Shown: positions 21,376 through 35,442 of the stretch, piece after piece | Layout: each line of letters starts with the position of its first letter | How positions within the stretch are numbered: position 1 is the stretch's first letter | Source: Gymnogyps californianus | Lineage: Eukaryota > Chordata > Aves > Accipitriformes > Cathartidae | Assembly (NCBI RefSeq): GCF_018139145.2 | Contig: NC_059480.1 | Span: 15,314,428-15,378,427 of the forward strand | DNA: 64,000 nucleotides | Reading direction: 5' to 3' | The notes under the pieces: model-generated | Databases searched by the model: none | Told to the model about the DNA's origin: nothing | Seen by the model: the letters and a program-made list of their open reading frames with translations, nothing else | Position numbers and translations under genes: made by a program

Positions 21376-22459
21376 GAAAGCTGCGCCTGCTGATGCTCTG
21401 AGTCAGCCTGACACACCAACTGCAAGATGGAGCTCGCTCACACCCACCCCGCTTCCCTGCTCCCCTGCCAGCCCCGTACCTGCCACTGTCACAAGTGGGG
21501 TACTGGGGGGCTGGCACCGCTCCCACAGGAGCAGGAGTATTTCGGCACCTGGTGCACTGCAAGCTGGTGGCCCTCAGCCTGGGAAAGGGGTGAAGGAACC
21601 AAAATACCAGATCATAAGGCTGAGCTGAGCACACGGAGGCACCTTCTGAGATGCAAAGAGTCGGGCAGGGAGCTGTGCCCTGGTGCTTTGCTTCCCATGT
21701 GCCGCACTCTGGCTCTGAGCTGCCGGGCAGAAATCCTCCCCTGCCTGTCACTGCTGCCTCTGCTGCACAGCGCCTTCACCCCTCCCTGGCTTTTATGAGC
21801 AAGAATTGACCAAGATTTTCTCTGTCAGATTGAAAAATATCTTGATTCGGGAAGAAAAAGAAGCCGAACCTGCCTCTGCGTTGCACTGGGGCTGTCCTGG
21901 GCATCTGGGCTGCACGTGCTGGATGCACAGCCTGGTGCACCCACAAGCAGAGCGAGGCTGTGGGGCAGCAGGGCTTGGCTGTCAGGGCAACGCATGGCTT
22001 TTGGCAAGCTGTTTTTTTCTGGTGCAAAGCCATTTGCTGCCTGTAAGGCTGGCCAGTCCTGCTCTGAACCTGGAGCACTGGCAGGAGAGCTCAGCATCCT
22101 CCGCAGCTCCACACCAGCATCCAACCCACCCAAATGCCCAGCCACGGGCAGCCCCCGCAGGCTCCTCCTGCCCACAGCAGGTAGCCTGGCCAGCGCCCGC
22201 ACCCAGCACCCTGCCACCCGCCCCGGCTGCTGCCCCTGCTGCCATCCCACACGTGAGGGCTGGGGGCAGAGGCCCAGCCGCCGGCATCGCTTGCCCTTCG
22301 GGGTGCGGGCCGGGGGTGGGATTTGCAGAGATTATGCTGGAGGAATTACAAAGGAGCAGACTTTCCCACAGACGCTTCAATCGCCGCTCTGAGAAAGTGT
22401 GTGAGCTGAGGTGGCCCGCCTGCCTCACGGTGCTTTGGGGAACGCACAGGAACAGCACA

Positions 22460-22660
22460 CACGGTTTTTAATAATTAAGTAACTTTAATTGTCCTGGGAA
22501 AGCAGCGCTTGCCTTGGGGCACTCTGCGCAAACTCATAATTAATGTTACCGGGAGAGATTACGGGAAGGAGAACTGAGAAATGATTCACTTTTGCTTTTT
22601 AAGCCTCTCCGTGTTAAAGCTGTATTATCCCCCGGTTTAAAGCCTCATTTAGCTGTGAAG
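22460..22660. promoter_or_regulatory. Candidate conserved non-coding element
   Basis: An AT-rich segment with repeated TTAAT/TAATT cores between GC-rich flanks and no repeat signature. Enhancer function is inferred from composition only. Confidence 0.22.
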
Positions 22661-24016
22661 AAAGCCAGTGTACTCGCAGGGGGAGGCAGGGGGAAGGAAG
22701 GCAAAGCACCCTGACAAATTACAAACAGCCGCGCCAGGCTCCGCCGCCAGCCGTGTCGGGATGGGAGCCAGCGGCCGGCACGGCTGGGAGCATCCCGAGT
22801 GTGCCGAGCAGGACCGCGGCGGAGAGCCTGGAGAAGTGAAGGATGCTTGTCATCAGCCCAGGCCTGGGCCCGGGGACGGCGTGTGTATGTAGTTTCCATG
22901 TGCACCTTCTTGCTTGAAGGCTCCAAAGGCAGCTGCTAGCACAGGAGCTGCCAGATGGTCCCAGGGCAAAGGCTGGTCTCCCCCCAGTAGTGCACCAGAG
23001 AGCTCCGGGGAGCCTGAATTTGGCTAAGCACGATGTCCTCCTTGGAGTCAGAGGGTGACTAGCCCTTTGTAAATCCGATTTATTTCAAGTAAATAAAATA
23101 AGTGTTTAGCACCCTAAACCTAGCCGCGCTCCTTTGCCACGACCTGCTCCCAGTCCTCCCGGGGCTGGTGCTTTCCTGTGGCAGCGCATTCCCCGGCTCA
23201 GCCGTGCAGCGAGCAAGCGCTCCTCTGGGAAGTGCCTGGCGTGGGCGGCCGAAGCCCCCGTGTCGGGGCGCATCTCAAGCAAGCTGAGCCCCGGAGCCCC
23301 GTGGAGCCCCCCCGGAGCCCCCAGCCCTCCTCCCCAGGCAGCTGCCTGCCTCTCTGGGGCTGCTGAGCCGGGGAGGATTCATTCAGCTCACAAGCGATGC
23401 TGCGAGCCAGCGCGGCCCGAGCCCCACGGGGAGCCCAGCCGACAGGCTTTGCCGGCGTGGCACAAAGAGGTGGGCAGTGACGGAGGGATGCAAATCCTTC
23501 CTGGTGTGTGTGTCGCCTGGGATCCGCGGCGCTTGCTGGTGCGTTTCACCCACTTTAAAACCAACAACCTATTGGACTGGAGCGTCTCTTTTCTTTCTTT
23601 TTTTCCTTTCTGGTTTTTTTTTTTCTTCGCCCCAAAGCAAATCACTGGACTCACACAGGACGCAAGGTATTTTACTCTATAGAAATCCTTTTTTCAAGCA
23701 ACTATGTCAAGAATGTTTTCATACTTTGGGCTGGATGGGAAAAAAAAAGGGCTTAATCCCCTGAGATGGTTATTTCTCTGAAAACAGACATGCAAATGCT
23801 GGACTTGTCAAACCTTAAAATGTTTTCTTTATTCAGGGAATTACTGCCTGCCTGCTGAGCCCGGGTAATGCTGACAGGCTAAGCCCAGGGCCTTGGCAGC
23901 AGAGCATGCAGAGTGTGGGAAAGGGCGGCTGAGGCACGCGCCAGATAAGATCATACAATAAATGATACAGCCCTCCGGAGCACACGGCCACTTTCATATG
24001 CAAACAGGCCTCCTGG

Positions 24017-24055
24017 TACACACACACACACACACGCACACGCACACGCACACGC
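24017..24055. repeat. (CA)n microsatellite with CG interruptions
   Basis: ACACAC... about 39 bp, turning into CACACG repeats at its right end. The minus strand is (TG)n. Confidence 0.95.
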
Positions 24056-25682
24056 TTCCCGGGCAGGATACAGCACCTTGCAGCACGCCCGGGCAGGCAT
24101 GGCTGGCAGGGCAGAGCATCGCAGCGCCGGGGGCTGCAGGGGTGGTGGGATGCAGGGGGATGCAGGATGGGTTTTGCTCAGCCCGGCAAGCATCCCAGGT
24201 GCTGGAGGAGGAGGGATTTTCCCAGTGACCCATAGTGTGGCCAGGCACGTTCCCTAATCATCCTGTCATGCCTCAGTGGCTGCTGGTGCCCGGGTTCCTG
24301 TCGCAGCTGGGGGGTGGTGGCTTGCAGACCCTGCTGGAGCCCTGCGAGGAGGGGAAAGTCATCATTTAAGCACTTTGCTAGTTCTTTCTTCTGACTGTGG
24401 GGTAAAACCTGGCAACAGGACCCAAATGGCTCAGAAGGGGACAAAGGCAATCCAAAATGCACGGACTTCTAATTGCTTTTTTTTAAGCTAGTGTGTTGCT
24501 TTTGGCCTAAGTGAGGCTTTTTGGTGCACAAGCCTGCGGCTGGGCAACACAGCCACAAGTTCTGCCCTCTGACAGGGATTAATTTCTAAACAGAAGCAAA
24601 GAGCGTGACCCCGCTGATGGGAGCGGTGGGACCGGTGGTGCCACGTCCCTGCTGCCCACAGGAGCAGCGCCAGCCTCCCCCCAGGGGAGAGCCCTCGCTT
24701 GGGCCATTTTTGCTTTCTTTGCAGTGTGAAAACCTGATTCAGCCAGGGCACGGGCAGGCAGGAGGCTGGTGTGAGCCTCCCTCAAGCCCCAAGTGTGGCA
24801 CCTGCACATTTGTTTTAATAACCTGGTGCCTGGCGATCCGCAGCAGGCAGCGGAGAGCAGCCGTCACGGGTGGTAGCGCTGGTGGGTCACACAGCCAGCT
24901 GCAGCTAATGACCCGCGCTCCGAGCAGCACCGGCATAGGAATGATGGCTGCTGAGCTACCAAAAGCGCAGCAAAAGCCAGCGTGGGAGGGAGCCGTGACA
25001 GCAGCAGCACTTGGAGCCAAAACGGGCTCCCTCGGGGAGCCAAGTGCCACCTGGGAGCAGCGCTGGCACCAGCCTGGGCCCCCATGGGCTGCTGACGGCT
25101 GCGGTCACCCTCTCCCATCCCATCATGGCAGCATGTCCCGCTCCAACGCCACCACCCACGTGTGCTGCTGGGACATGTTTTGTGGGGAGCATCACTAAGT
25201 TAATCCCAGCACAGCTCCTCCTAACCTGAGCTCAGCTTTCGGCACGGTTACGGTTGCATTTTTAGGGCATGCAGGAGCCTGAGTGCGGGGGCAGAAGGCT
25301 GCTGAGCACATGAGAGGTGGCAAAAAGAGGTGGCCGGTGATGGATGGCTGCCCCGTGCACCCCAAGCGTCCTGCATGCTTGCAAATCACAGCTCCTCACT
25401 CCTCGCTGCTCTCAAGGTAGCTGGGGAAAGGGGAGAGGGAGGGCAGGGGGATCCTGGTGTCTTACTCCTGGCTTAATACGGTGCATTCACACAGATAATC
25501 TGTCAAGGAAAAAATGAGCCAACAAGCTATCTATTCTTGTCTGTGCTATTTTCCCATGTCAGAAACAGGCTGGGCTGAAAAATGTAGGTTTCCCCTTTCA
25601 TCTTGCCTTTCAGAGCCCCTGAACAAGATGCCTTTCTTTGCCAGTGCTCGCCGAGGAGATCTTGCCTCAAAGAACGGAAAAA

Positions 25683-25731
25683 GGGGCTTTCTTTTTCTTC
25701 TTTTTTTTTCTTCTTTTTTTTTTTTTTTTAA
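25683..25731. repeat. Polypyrimidine (T/C) tract
   Basis: CTTTCTTTTTCTTC followed by long T runs broken by TTCTTC. It could be a tail of an old retroposed sequence on the minus strand, but no body or target-site duplication is evident. Confidence 0.85.
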
Positions 25732-28700
25732 TATCTATGCCCAGGCCATGCCAGTGGCAGGGAAGTGGAGTAGCTTTTATTTTCCCCGGGAAGCGAGGAT
25801 GCCGTGCCGATCCCCCCCTTGATCTCCTACCGTTGTTACTGTCTCCACCAAGCTGAATGGGGGCAACAACAAACATTTCCCTTCCACTGCTGGGAGATTT
25901 TATTTTTAACTTGAAAAGAAGTGCCTGGGGAGGCAAAAATAACATTTCGGCAGGTTGGAGGACCCAGTGAATGAAAGACAAGTGATGAAATGCCGCCACA
26001 TCCTCCCCTCAGCCATGTGGTGCCAACGCACCAGTGCCGGACAGCCAGCAACACCCATCCTTTCCCGAGCGCTGCCATACTGCGGTGATTAACTCATATT
26101 TCTCTGTCTGTGCCTCTCCCCTCCATCCCTCCTCCCCATCCCAGCCGGCTCCGGCAGGGACATGTGTCCCTGCCAGCCGGGCACGCCATGGTGGAGCCTC
26201 CTCTCCCCCATGCCCATGGGGTGGCAGGCAGCACGAGGGGCAGGCGAGGGATCCACACGCCTGCTCTTTACGGGGTGGTGGCAATCCTCGCCCTCCTCTG
26301 TCCGGGCATCTTGGGCTCACGTGCTCTTTTTATACGGTCGCTTTGGTCTAATAAAAGCAAGAAATGTGTTTTTATAGGCTTTGTGGTCTGTCTTTCATTA
26401 ATCACATTTCTTTGCGTACTTGCTAGTTTGTTCTACTTCAGTGACTGGCAGCGGCCACCAGCCCTCCAGCCGCATGGGCTGTTCTGCTGGTGCTGGGCTG
26501 TGTTTGTTGATTTATGGAAGTGGTTTTCAAAAAATAATATTTGAAATGGCCAGGTAACAGCCAAGTGCAGGGAGAGGATGTATCAGCAGCACTCGTATAG
26601 CAGCAATCCAGCTATCTAGTTTCTTGTAAAAGCAAATACTTTAAAGGGTTTTAGGCTGTTCTGCTTCCTTCACTATTTTGAGAAAGACTGAAAATTGTGG
26701 TCCCCTTTGCCATGGTTTACCTGGCCTGGGGATCACACGTGGCAAGCAAATGAACCTTCTCTGAGACCCAATTAGTGGTACCACTGGAAGCCTTCATTAT
26801 TTTATTTTTTTTAATGTATCTTTTGGAAAAAATAGGTGGATGCTCTTGCCTCCTCCCGATGCAGGAAAGTGGAAAGTCAGGCTGTATCCCTCCAGTCTTG
26901 GAGGAGCCTGCCAGCCCCAAAGCTTGGTGCTGGAGACTACATGTCCCTACAGCCAATAATGACACAAAACCTCACTCAACTTTTTTCCCCTCAGCTTTTC
27001 TCAGAAGTTTTGTAAAGATGGGCAGAAAGAGGAGACAGAGCTCTGGGAGCAAACAGTTGTGGACAACCTGCCAGGGAGCCAGTTCATCTCTGGGGGATGT
27101 CTAAGCAGCATCCAGACACCCTGGGTGTTTGGTTCCTGGCTGCGGGGAATGCTGCAGAAGAGATGGCCGAAAGCTCGGGCTGCCACGAGCTGCGGTGCTG
27201 GTCCCTGCACTGCTGAGCCTCGCTGGTGCCTGCGGTGGGTGTGAATGCAGGGCCAACACCCGCAACTGTCAGAGAGCTGTCAGAAGAGCTAAAGGGCATG
27301 GGGATGTGCTTCGTCAAAATGTTTCTGAGGCAGCGCTGCTAGGAGGAACCGCAGGGAAATAGGGAGCAGACAGAGCAGGCAGCTAATTGCAAGGAGCAAA
27401 AATACATAGGTAAGATAAAAGAGAGTGTTTGCATCGTCTGGAACCCCCCGGCCATCCCAGGTTTGCCTCCAGCTGTTTGGCAAAAAGCTCTTTCCAGCCT
27501 TTGAGGAGGTCATGGTTAGTCTGGAATCAAACAAAACTAGCAAGCGAAGGCGAGCAGGCAGGGAGGAAGGCATGAAACCAGCTCGTTTTGACTTTTGGGA
27601 GGACTGGGAAACTTGTAAATGCAATTGCCAGTGGTGGTGGTGGTGTAGCACTGTGATTGCCACAGCTTTTGCATGACAGTACAGAGAGACCCCACCTAAG
27701 GCTGGAGCTGCTCCAGGCTCTGGAGAGAAGAACTCGTGGCCTGAATACAGAAAATAGGAGTGGAAACGGGCAAGAAATTACTTTCCCACAGGCAGAGTGG
27801 GGCAGAGCTGGAGCTGCCATCCCCTTGGTACGGCCACGGCCACCAGCTGCCTTGCCCAGGTGGCAGGGTCAGGGCTCAGCTGCGTAAACATGTGGGGACC
27901 TGAGCACGAGCTGGAGCAGCTCGAGGAGCCCTTGGGAGCTCAGTGTGGCACGTCCATGGGAGCCTGGCAGGGCTTTGAGATGTGACAGTGGGGCAGGAAC
28001 ACCTGGGCCAGCGCGGTGTCAGCAGCACCACCAACTTGCTCAAGTCTTTGGCCCCTCTGCAGAGCAGGGTACCTCGGCACATGAAATGCTGCGGTCCTTC
28101 TTAAACATGAGCCTGGGAGCTTCCCCAAGGACATGGGAAGAGGGTGGCAGGCAAAGGCACAACCATCCCCAGCCTCCTCTGCCTTCCTCCCAGCCAGCTG
28201 GGCTGCGGTGTGATGCAGCAGGGACCAGGACGTGCGTGTCCTTGCTTTGGGCTCCTGAAGTAAAGGGGCTGAGGCTGCGGGTGCTCCATGGGAATGAGCA
28301 TCGCAGCCTCCACAGGGTTGGGAAACTGATGTTATCGCAAGGGAGGGTTCGCCTCAGCACAGAGGTGAGGAGCAGTCCCCCCCAGCCAGCCCCGCAGCCG
28401 CTGCCCCGGGCTCTGTGCCAGCTCTGCAGGATGGAGGCCCCGGCAGAGGAAGGCTGGGAACCGCCTGGACCACTCCGGCAGATGAGGCCGATGCCGGTCA
28501 CGCCACACTGTGAATCACCAGCCCTGGCGTGAATCACCTTCACCCGCAGCGGCAAGGGCCGGGCAGGCGCCGGGTACGCCCGGGTACACCTCTCACATCC
28601 TGATGCGGAGGCCTTTCCCTGGGCGAGGGCAAGGGCTGTGCGGGGGCTAGCGGGGTGCCGCTGCTCTCCCTGGGACACAGTCCAGCCGTCCTCCTCAAGC

Positions 28701-31700
28701 CCCCGAGTCTCCTGGCTGCAGGCAGGGCTGGGAGCGGCTGGACTGCCGAAGCCCTAGGAGATACTCACCTGGCCCTCCTGGGAACCTGCAAGTCTTTCCA
28801 TGGGCTCAGGAGCTCAGACCCCAAACCTTCTGCCATGTATGGGACAAGGCTCTGAATTCAGCACAAATTCAGAAAAAATACCCCATGCACATGAATGAAG
28901 GCTCATGGCGAGGGCAAGTCTTGCCTGTAAAGAGGACCCTGACCCTGGGCAGCTGCTGCTGCGCTGCCATCCTGGGGAGGATGTGGGGACACCCTTTCCT
29001 TCCTGCACCAGGAGCTCATTTGACACCTCTCCCGGTGCTCTGCCAGGCTGCCCCAGCACCCACCGGTGCACTGGGATGTTGCCAGCCCTGCTCACCCCCT
29101 GCTAGGCTCTGCAGGCAAGCTGGCCAGCCCGTGTGGGAAGCGAGGCTGGTGTCCGGCAGGATCGCCCCGCTGCTCTCCAGGCTCAGATGCTTCCTCCGAG
29201 CACCAACGCCGTCCCGCACGCACATCCCACCTGCACTCAGGGGGAAACGCTGAGGGATGCGAGGGGTGATGGGGCAGCGCGGGGGAGATGCCCGCACTGC
29301 AGGCAGGGCGTGCAGGCAGCTGGGCACCACGCTGTGGGCTCAGCAAAGGCAGGTCAGGCGAAGCGGGAGCAAAATCCCTCGAGGAAAGCTTTGCTCAGCG
29401 CCTGCCTCCAAAGGGTTAAGCAGCTTGCACAAACCACCCCGGAGCCCGGGTCTGCTCTGCCCCCTCCTTCTCCTTCGCCCTCCGAGGGCCGGGCTGGTGC
29501 CAAAGTCGGAACCTGCTAATCAGCAGCTCCCAGCAGCGGCAGCCCTCCGTCTGCCTTGACTCCTGGCCAAGCGCGGCCGAGCCTGCCGGCGCAGGAATGT
29601 GTGAGAGCCATGTGTCACTTCTCCAGACTGTGGGAAAGTGCTGCTCCAGTGAACTCACAGCAGCTGCCCTGCCCCAGCCCGTCCGCGCCGCGGGAGAAAC
29701 AGGAGCCGAGGCTCGCCGGCCTTGGAACGGCGCTTTGCTCCCGCTCGTTTCCGTGCGGATCCGCTGCCAACCCCCAGCCCCGCGAGTGACAAAGAACATC
29801 TGAGCCCCCAACGCCTGCCGCGGCCACCATGGATGGGGAAGGAAGGGCCGCTGCCCTTTTTTTCCTTTAGAAAACAGTTTTTCCCCCCCACTTTTTTTTT
29901 TTTTTCCCCCCTAAACGAAGGGTGTGGGGGTGTTGACAGCAGGAGCAGCAGCCCGGGGAGCCGGGAGCTGCCCCCGCGCCGCAGCTCGCACCACCTGGCA
30001 CTTGTACAAGACTCTTCCATCTTCAAAGCCCTGGGCAGACAATGGCCCCTTTCAGGCCCGGAGCCCGCCAGGGCCCTGGCCATGGTCAGTCTGCCCGGCG
30101 TGGGGCTTGGCCGCGGCTCCAGCACGGAGGCATGCCTGCCCCCGGCTGCAAGGGGAAGGCAGGAGGTAGGAGATGCTGGGTGCTGTGGGGGGATGCTCCT
30201 GCAGCCCACACCCCAGCTCCTGGGGGAGCCGCCAGCCCCTTCCTCCTCTCCAGCATCCTCCTTGTTCACCATGGCCCTTTTGGGCATCGCAGTGGCTGTC
30301 AGCACGGCATCTCCCAGAGGGGCTCGGTGCTGGAGCCCCAGCGTGGCCCTCAGATCAGTGTGGAGGGGTTGGCTGCCTTGCTGCAGGAGCCCGCACGCCG
30401 GCAGCTCTAAACTCACACAAAAGCAAGACCAAGTGGAATAGAGGGTTGGGAACAGCGCGTCCCCTTTTTCCCCCCAACCCCCTGCCAGGGGATTAATTGC
30501 CGGCCTGGGGAGCAGGAGAAGCGGGCTGGGGCTTGGCAGGAGGGTAGCAAGGCAAAGCGCTGAAGCAGCATATTCGGCAGCCGGCTGGTGCCCCCGTGCC
30601 TGCCGCCAGCCCTCCTCGGCTCCTCCTTGCTGTGCTGGCCCCAGCTGATCAGGCTCTGCAGACAAGCATCTATTTCTGCCCTCATTTTCATCTCCTTCTC
30701 CTAAGCCTGCCACGGGCTCTTGTTAAAGTTGCTTGCTGGGGACTCATTAACTTGGCAGGCTCAGTGAACTCGGATCAATTAAAACTAAGCTTCTTAGCTT
30801 CTCTGCCCTCTGCTTTGCTGCAATGTTGCCCCGCTCTCCTACTCCTGTCCGCAAGCCAGACCAGGCAGAATGAGGATGACGGTCCCCAACCCGCAGCATG
30901 TCCTGGAGGTGTGCTGCCAGCCCCAGGTCTGTCTCTGCCATAGCTCCTGGTCCATGTTAGCACCAGTGACTGGGTGCCCTCCCTGCTCTCGGGGAGCAGG
31001 GTTGGTGAGAGTCTTTTCCACAGGAAGCCACAGCTCCCGTCAGGGCGGCCGAGGTATTTATAACGGCACGAGCAGGGTAGGATGGCTGCAGTCCGAAATT
31101 TCGCTTTGGTTTTTAGACACTTCGTCCAAGAGACGCCAATGTGCCCTCAGCCCCTGCTAGCACAGCCATCCACAGTGCTCCTGGCTGGGTCCAGCACTGA
31201 GCTTGTCCCTGCAGACTCCAAACGACATCTCCCGCTTGGTCCCCCTAAAGTAAGAGCAGTGCTGAGGAGGCAGAGCCTGCTCCCCAGACCCTGCGGTGCC
31301 CAGGACACACTGCTTGGCCAACAGCCATGCTCAGACGCCCAGTTCACCTGAAATGTGACTTCACAGCTCTTGCTGTATTTAGTCAAATGTTATGATGGGT
31401 CCATTGCCAATGATAGCTTTAAGGGTAAGAAGAAAGGCAGAGGCACTCCTTTTTCCCCCCAAAAATTCTCTGGATGCCCTGCAGCCAGTGGAGAGCTGGA
31501 ATATCCCCGATACTGCCCTGCCATTGACTTCTTCATGACTCCAGTCAGCCTGTGGTGCACCCTTTGCTATTTCAGAAACCTTTGGAGAGCAATGCTGACT
31601 CCCTGGTCAAAGCTACACAAATTCAGAAGGTCAGGCAGAAGCAGAGCTTGGGCTTTCAGCCCCTTCTAAACCTGTTGACCAAACCCAAACAAACCAAAGC

Positions 31701-34279
31701 TTTAATAAAATTAGTTTGGAGTCTTTCCTGGATTGCATCCGTGCAAATTGGAAGTCTGCTGCAGACAGACAGATGATGATATTAGCGGGTACAAAATGAG
31801 GCCACAGGGTGTTAGAGACCATGGGCCAAGCCATGATGCGAACGCTCCCAGGCTCTGGGAAAACTCCGACGCAGGCACTGGCTGAACAGGGTGGCTCGGG
31901 CTTATCTCTGCAAACCGAGGACAGCAGCGTGGCCTCTCTGGCCCTCGGCTGTGGACGAGCTCCAGCACAGTGAGAAAATCTGGGGCTCCAGCACCCCACT
32001 GGCAGCTTTTTCACTGCTTGGCCACAACTATGATTGCTCGCAGCCTTTCTCACTGCGAGGACAACGTCCGATGTGTCACCTGCTGCAGAGCCAAGCTCTG
32101 TCCCTCCTCAAAGCAGAGGCAGACCTTGCTTGAAAGCCGCGCCTGCCACTCTGCTGCTTGCCTGCAAGTATCCCCACACGGCCTCTCAAGTGGAGAAAAT
32201 GTTTGCTGTTGGCATTAGGTGTAGACCTAAACTCCTTGCCTGAAAGCCCTTGAAGTGGGGCAGCTCGCATGAGGAGGAACTGAACTTGGAAGCTTGGGGT
32301 CAGCAGTTTCTCCTTGCCAGGACTGAGCAAGAAAAGCAAACAGCTCCTGCAGCCCTTCTCTGATTCGGGTTTCATTACACTTTCCAAACACGTCAGTCAA
32401 ATATTCACGAAGGATGAGCCAAATCTCTCCAAGGCTTGCAAGCCTGGTTTCAAATGAGCGTTGGCGCTATTGACACTCTGCAGAGGTTTGATTGCACTGG
32501 AAGGAGGAAGAAACTTGGAATGTGAGGTTTAACCAGCCCTCTGCTATGGCAGCACGTCATCTCTGTAGTGCTGGACCAGCTCCCTTTTAAAGACAGGTAG
32601 GGCTCCCCTTCTCTGTCTGCTCTGCCCCTCCTCAGTGATTCACTGGAGCATGTATGCATACATGTATATGAGTGCTAATGACCGTGTTTATGTACCGGGT
32701 GTATTTGCTTTGACTCTCATGGGGTGCAAAGGTGGGAAGAGTGAATTAGCTTGCTTAAACCTCCCCTGCATTCGTGGAGGAGCCCGGCAGCACCCAGGGT
32801 CACCAACGTGCCACCAACGACCGGCTCTGCCTGGCCAAGCTGGGCAGAGCCATCCCATGAGAAAGGCAACGGCCATGTTCTTGTGTCTGCAGAGAGCAGC
32901 CTGCAATGTCAGCTGAAGGCTCAGAAATTAGGGGCAAGGAGAAGGCGGCTGATGGATAGTTTGTAATTTCGTAACTCAGGAGCTTGGGAGTGCTAGGGGT
33001 TGTCAGGAGCTCTAAAGATGAATTAACCACTTTTCAAAATTTCTTATCAGGGGACATCTGAGTGCTTTCTTAGCAGTAACTAAATACCCATCCCCTACCA
33101 GCAAACTAAGAAATGGTGCATTGTGCATGCAAGGGCTGAGCTACAGCACAGATATATGGTGGAGCTGCTGGCTGCATGTGTGTGAGCCCATTTTTTACCC
33201 TAAATCTCTCACAAAACAAGCCTGCAGCCTGCCCCAATCCCACCGCTCTGCAGTGTCCCCTGGCTGGCTTTTGCACAGCACCGGTGCAATGTGTAAGGAG
33301 TCCTACAGCCAGCCGCCAGGTGTGGCTCTCCTCCATTGCCCGGTGCTGGGGTGCACACGGGGGAGCCCCCGGCCACCTCCTCCATGTGCGGTGCCGGGGC
33401 TCCCCCCTTGCTGCTAGAGGTGCCACCGCGCAGCCTGGCCCTGCCGCTGAAGGCAGAGCTGCAGCCATGCAGAGCACATCCCCACAGCTCCCTCCCTTCC
33501 AGCCAACTGGGAGGCGGCAGTCTTGGCAGGCAGGGCAACAAAAGTGCCGACGGAATCGCCGGCGGGCTGAGGGGTCCGGCAGCTTCCCCTCTGCTCTGAC
33601 CTTAGCTGCTGAGCGCTCGTGGGGCCCGGTGGGATAACGTTTCTCCTCGCTGCTGATCCCTGCTTAGCGGGCACATAGCTGGGATGGCAGAGACACGCCG
33701 AGCTCTCGACGCCTGGCTCGGCCCACGGCTCAAATTCAAGGCACCTGCTGCCATAAGGCAGCTTGGGAAACCCGGCCAAGGGGCTGTCGCGGTTTGAACC
33801 CCCGGCAGTGGGCTCAAACCCCCTGCAAGCGGTTCCTGTACCACCATGCGCAGCACAGGGAGTGCAAGGGGTGGCAAGCAGGACAGCAGGTCCCACAGCC
33901 CCCTGGCTACCCCAAAATTGCAAAAATCAGGTGCCTGGTGAGACACCCATGGGTGCCCGGCTGGGAGTGAGGGTCCTGCACCCAGGGTCTGAGGTGCCAC
34001 CTTGCCCTGCAGCACCCACGCTGGGTTGCTGTCCCCAAGGGGCAGGTCTTGTCCGCCCGCAGGGAGGAAGGGACTGTCCCCCTCGCCCAGCCCCACAGGT
34101 TTCCCCAGTGTCAGCACTGTGTCACCGTGAGCCGCCTGTCCCCGCTGGCCCTGGGAGAGGTCTGGGGGTCACCATCACTCTCCCACCGTGACAAGGGAGG
34201 AGCAGGATGCTGTGACAAGGACTCAACCCTGCCAAGTCCTGAGAGCTCTTGCCTCTTTGGAAAAGGAGTGACTTTGCCT

Positions 34280-34610
34280 AAACTGGTCAAAAATAACCAT
34301 TTTAGCCAGAAATTTTGATTTTTTAAAATATTTCCTACTCTAGTTTTTAATTTATTTTCAAAAGGAAAAAAAACCCAAAATGTTATCTTTAAAAAAATCT
34401 GGTTTTATTCAAATACTAGTGTGATAAAAGACAAAAGCTGTTTTGTGCTTGAAAGCTTTACCCTAAAACCAAATGCTTTCTGTAACAACTACTTTCTTAA
34501 TACCAAAAAATTTTCAACCAAAAATAGTTCTTTGATGCTAAATTTTTATTTTGGTCAATCTTTGGTCCTATCTTTAATCTGAAAGCATTTCAACAAATCA
34601 TTTGCAAATA
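34280..34610. other. AT-rich island of unknown origin
   Basis: The composition switches sharply to A/T, with words such as CAGAAATTTTGATTTTTTAAAATATTT and AAAAATTTTCAACCAAAAATAG. There is no open frame, no clear terminal repeats and no family I recognise. It may be an old mobile-element remnant. Confidence 0.5.
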
Positions 34611-35408
34611 GCTCCTTCCAGGATGGGAGAAAACCGAAAATGAGAGAGCGACGGCAAGCAGGAGCTGGGGCGCGGAAGGAAAGCCAGGACAGCAGGGCTA
34701 GAGCTCGGCTACCTTCAACCAGATACCTCCAGGGGAAGGGAGAGGAGGAGGAATACTTTAATGAATTAGTCCTGGGCACTCTGGAGCATTTCCAGTTTGC
34801 AAATTACTGCTGCTTTATTAGGCTCTAATTCAATCTGCTCCGGGGCATCGCTTGCAAAAGCCTTTTTGAAGAAGAGCAGTGGGAAGTGTCCCGGTGTGGG
34901 GCTGCTGCATGGTCCGTGGCAGCGCATCTCGGTTGGTGCCTGCCCTGGCTGGGGTCCATTCCCCATTCCCCGTCCTGCAGGGGAGGAAAATGTGACCCCA
35001 GGGTTGCTGGAGATCCCTGATTGCATTAAGTTTGTGGCACAATAAATGCCACGAGAAGAGCCTCAGAGTGGTTTAGATCCAGTCACAAGGGGATTAACTC
35101 TTTGTGGAGAGAAGGAATGTGTAAGCGTGAGCGTGCAAACGTGGCCCTGCTGCATGTCCACTCCTCTGCCAGCCTCCAGGACAGCCGAACCCACCCGTCT
35201 TGCCCGGGACACGCAGGGCCATCCACGTGAGCTCAGCACTATGGATAGGGGCTCGCTGTGTCCCCTGACGCTGGGGACAGTGCCCCCGTACCAGTACGTT
35301 GTGGGCACCACCGGTCATCTGCAAATCCACAAGCCCCTGCAGTGCTGCACAGCAAGGGTGGGGGACGTGGTGCCTGCCTGCCCCTGTGTCCCAGCCAGAC
35401 ATGCATAC

Positions 35409-35442
35409 GTGTATATATATATGTATATATGTGTGTGTGTGT
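35409..35442. repeat. (TA)n-(TG)n compound microsatellite
   Basis: CGTGTATATATATATGTATATATGTGTGTGTGTGTCTG: TA repeats passing into TG repeats. Confidence 0.95.

Noticed and set aside
29655..30713. 352-codon minus-strand open frame
   Set aside because: Longest frame in the window, but it is low in complexity, crosses homopolymer runs, has no known domain and shows no splice or start context. GC-driven openness is the simpler reading.
33795..33830. tRNA-like B-box words (GGTTTGAACCCC)
   Set aside because: No matching A-box at the right distance and no cloverleaf arms could be built.
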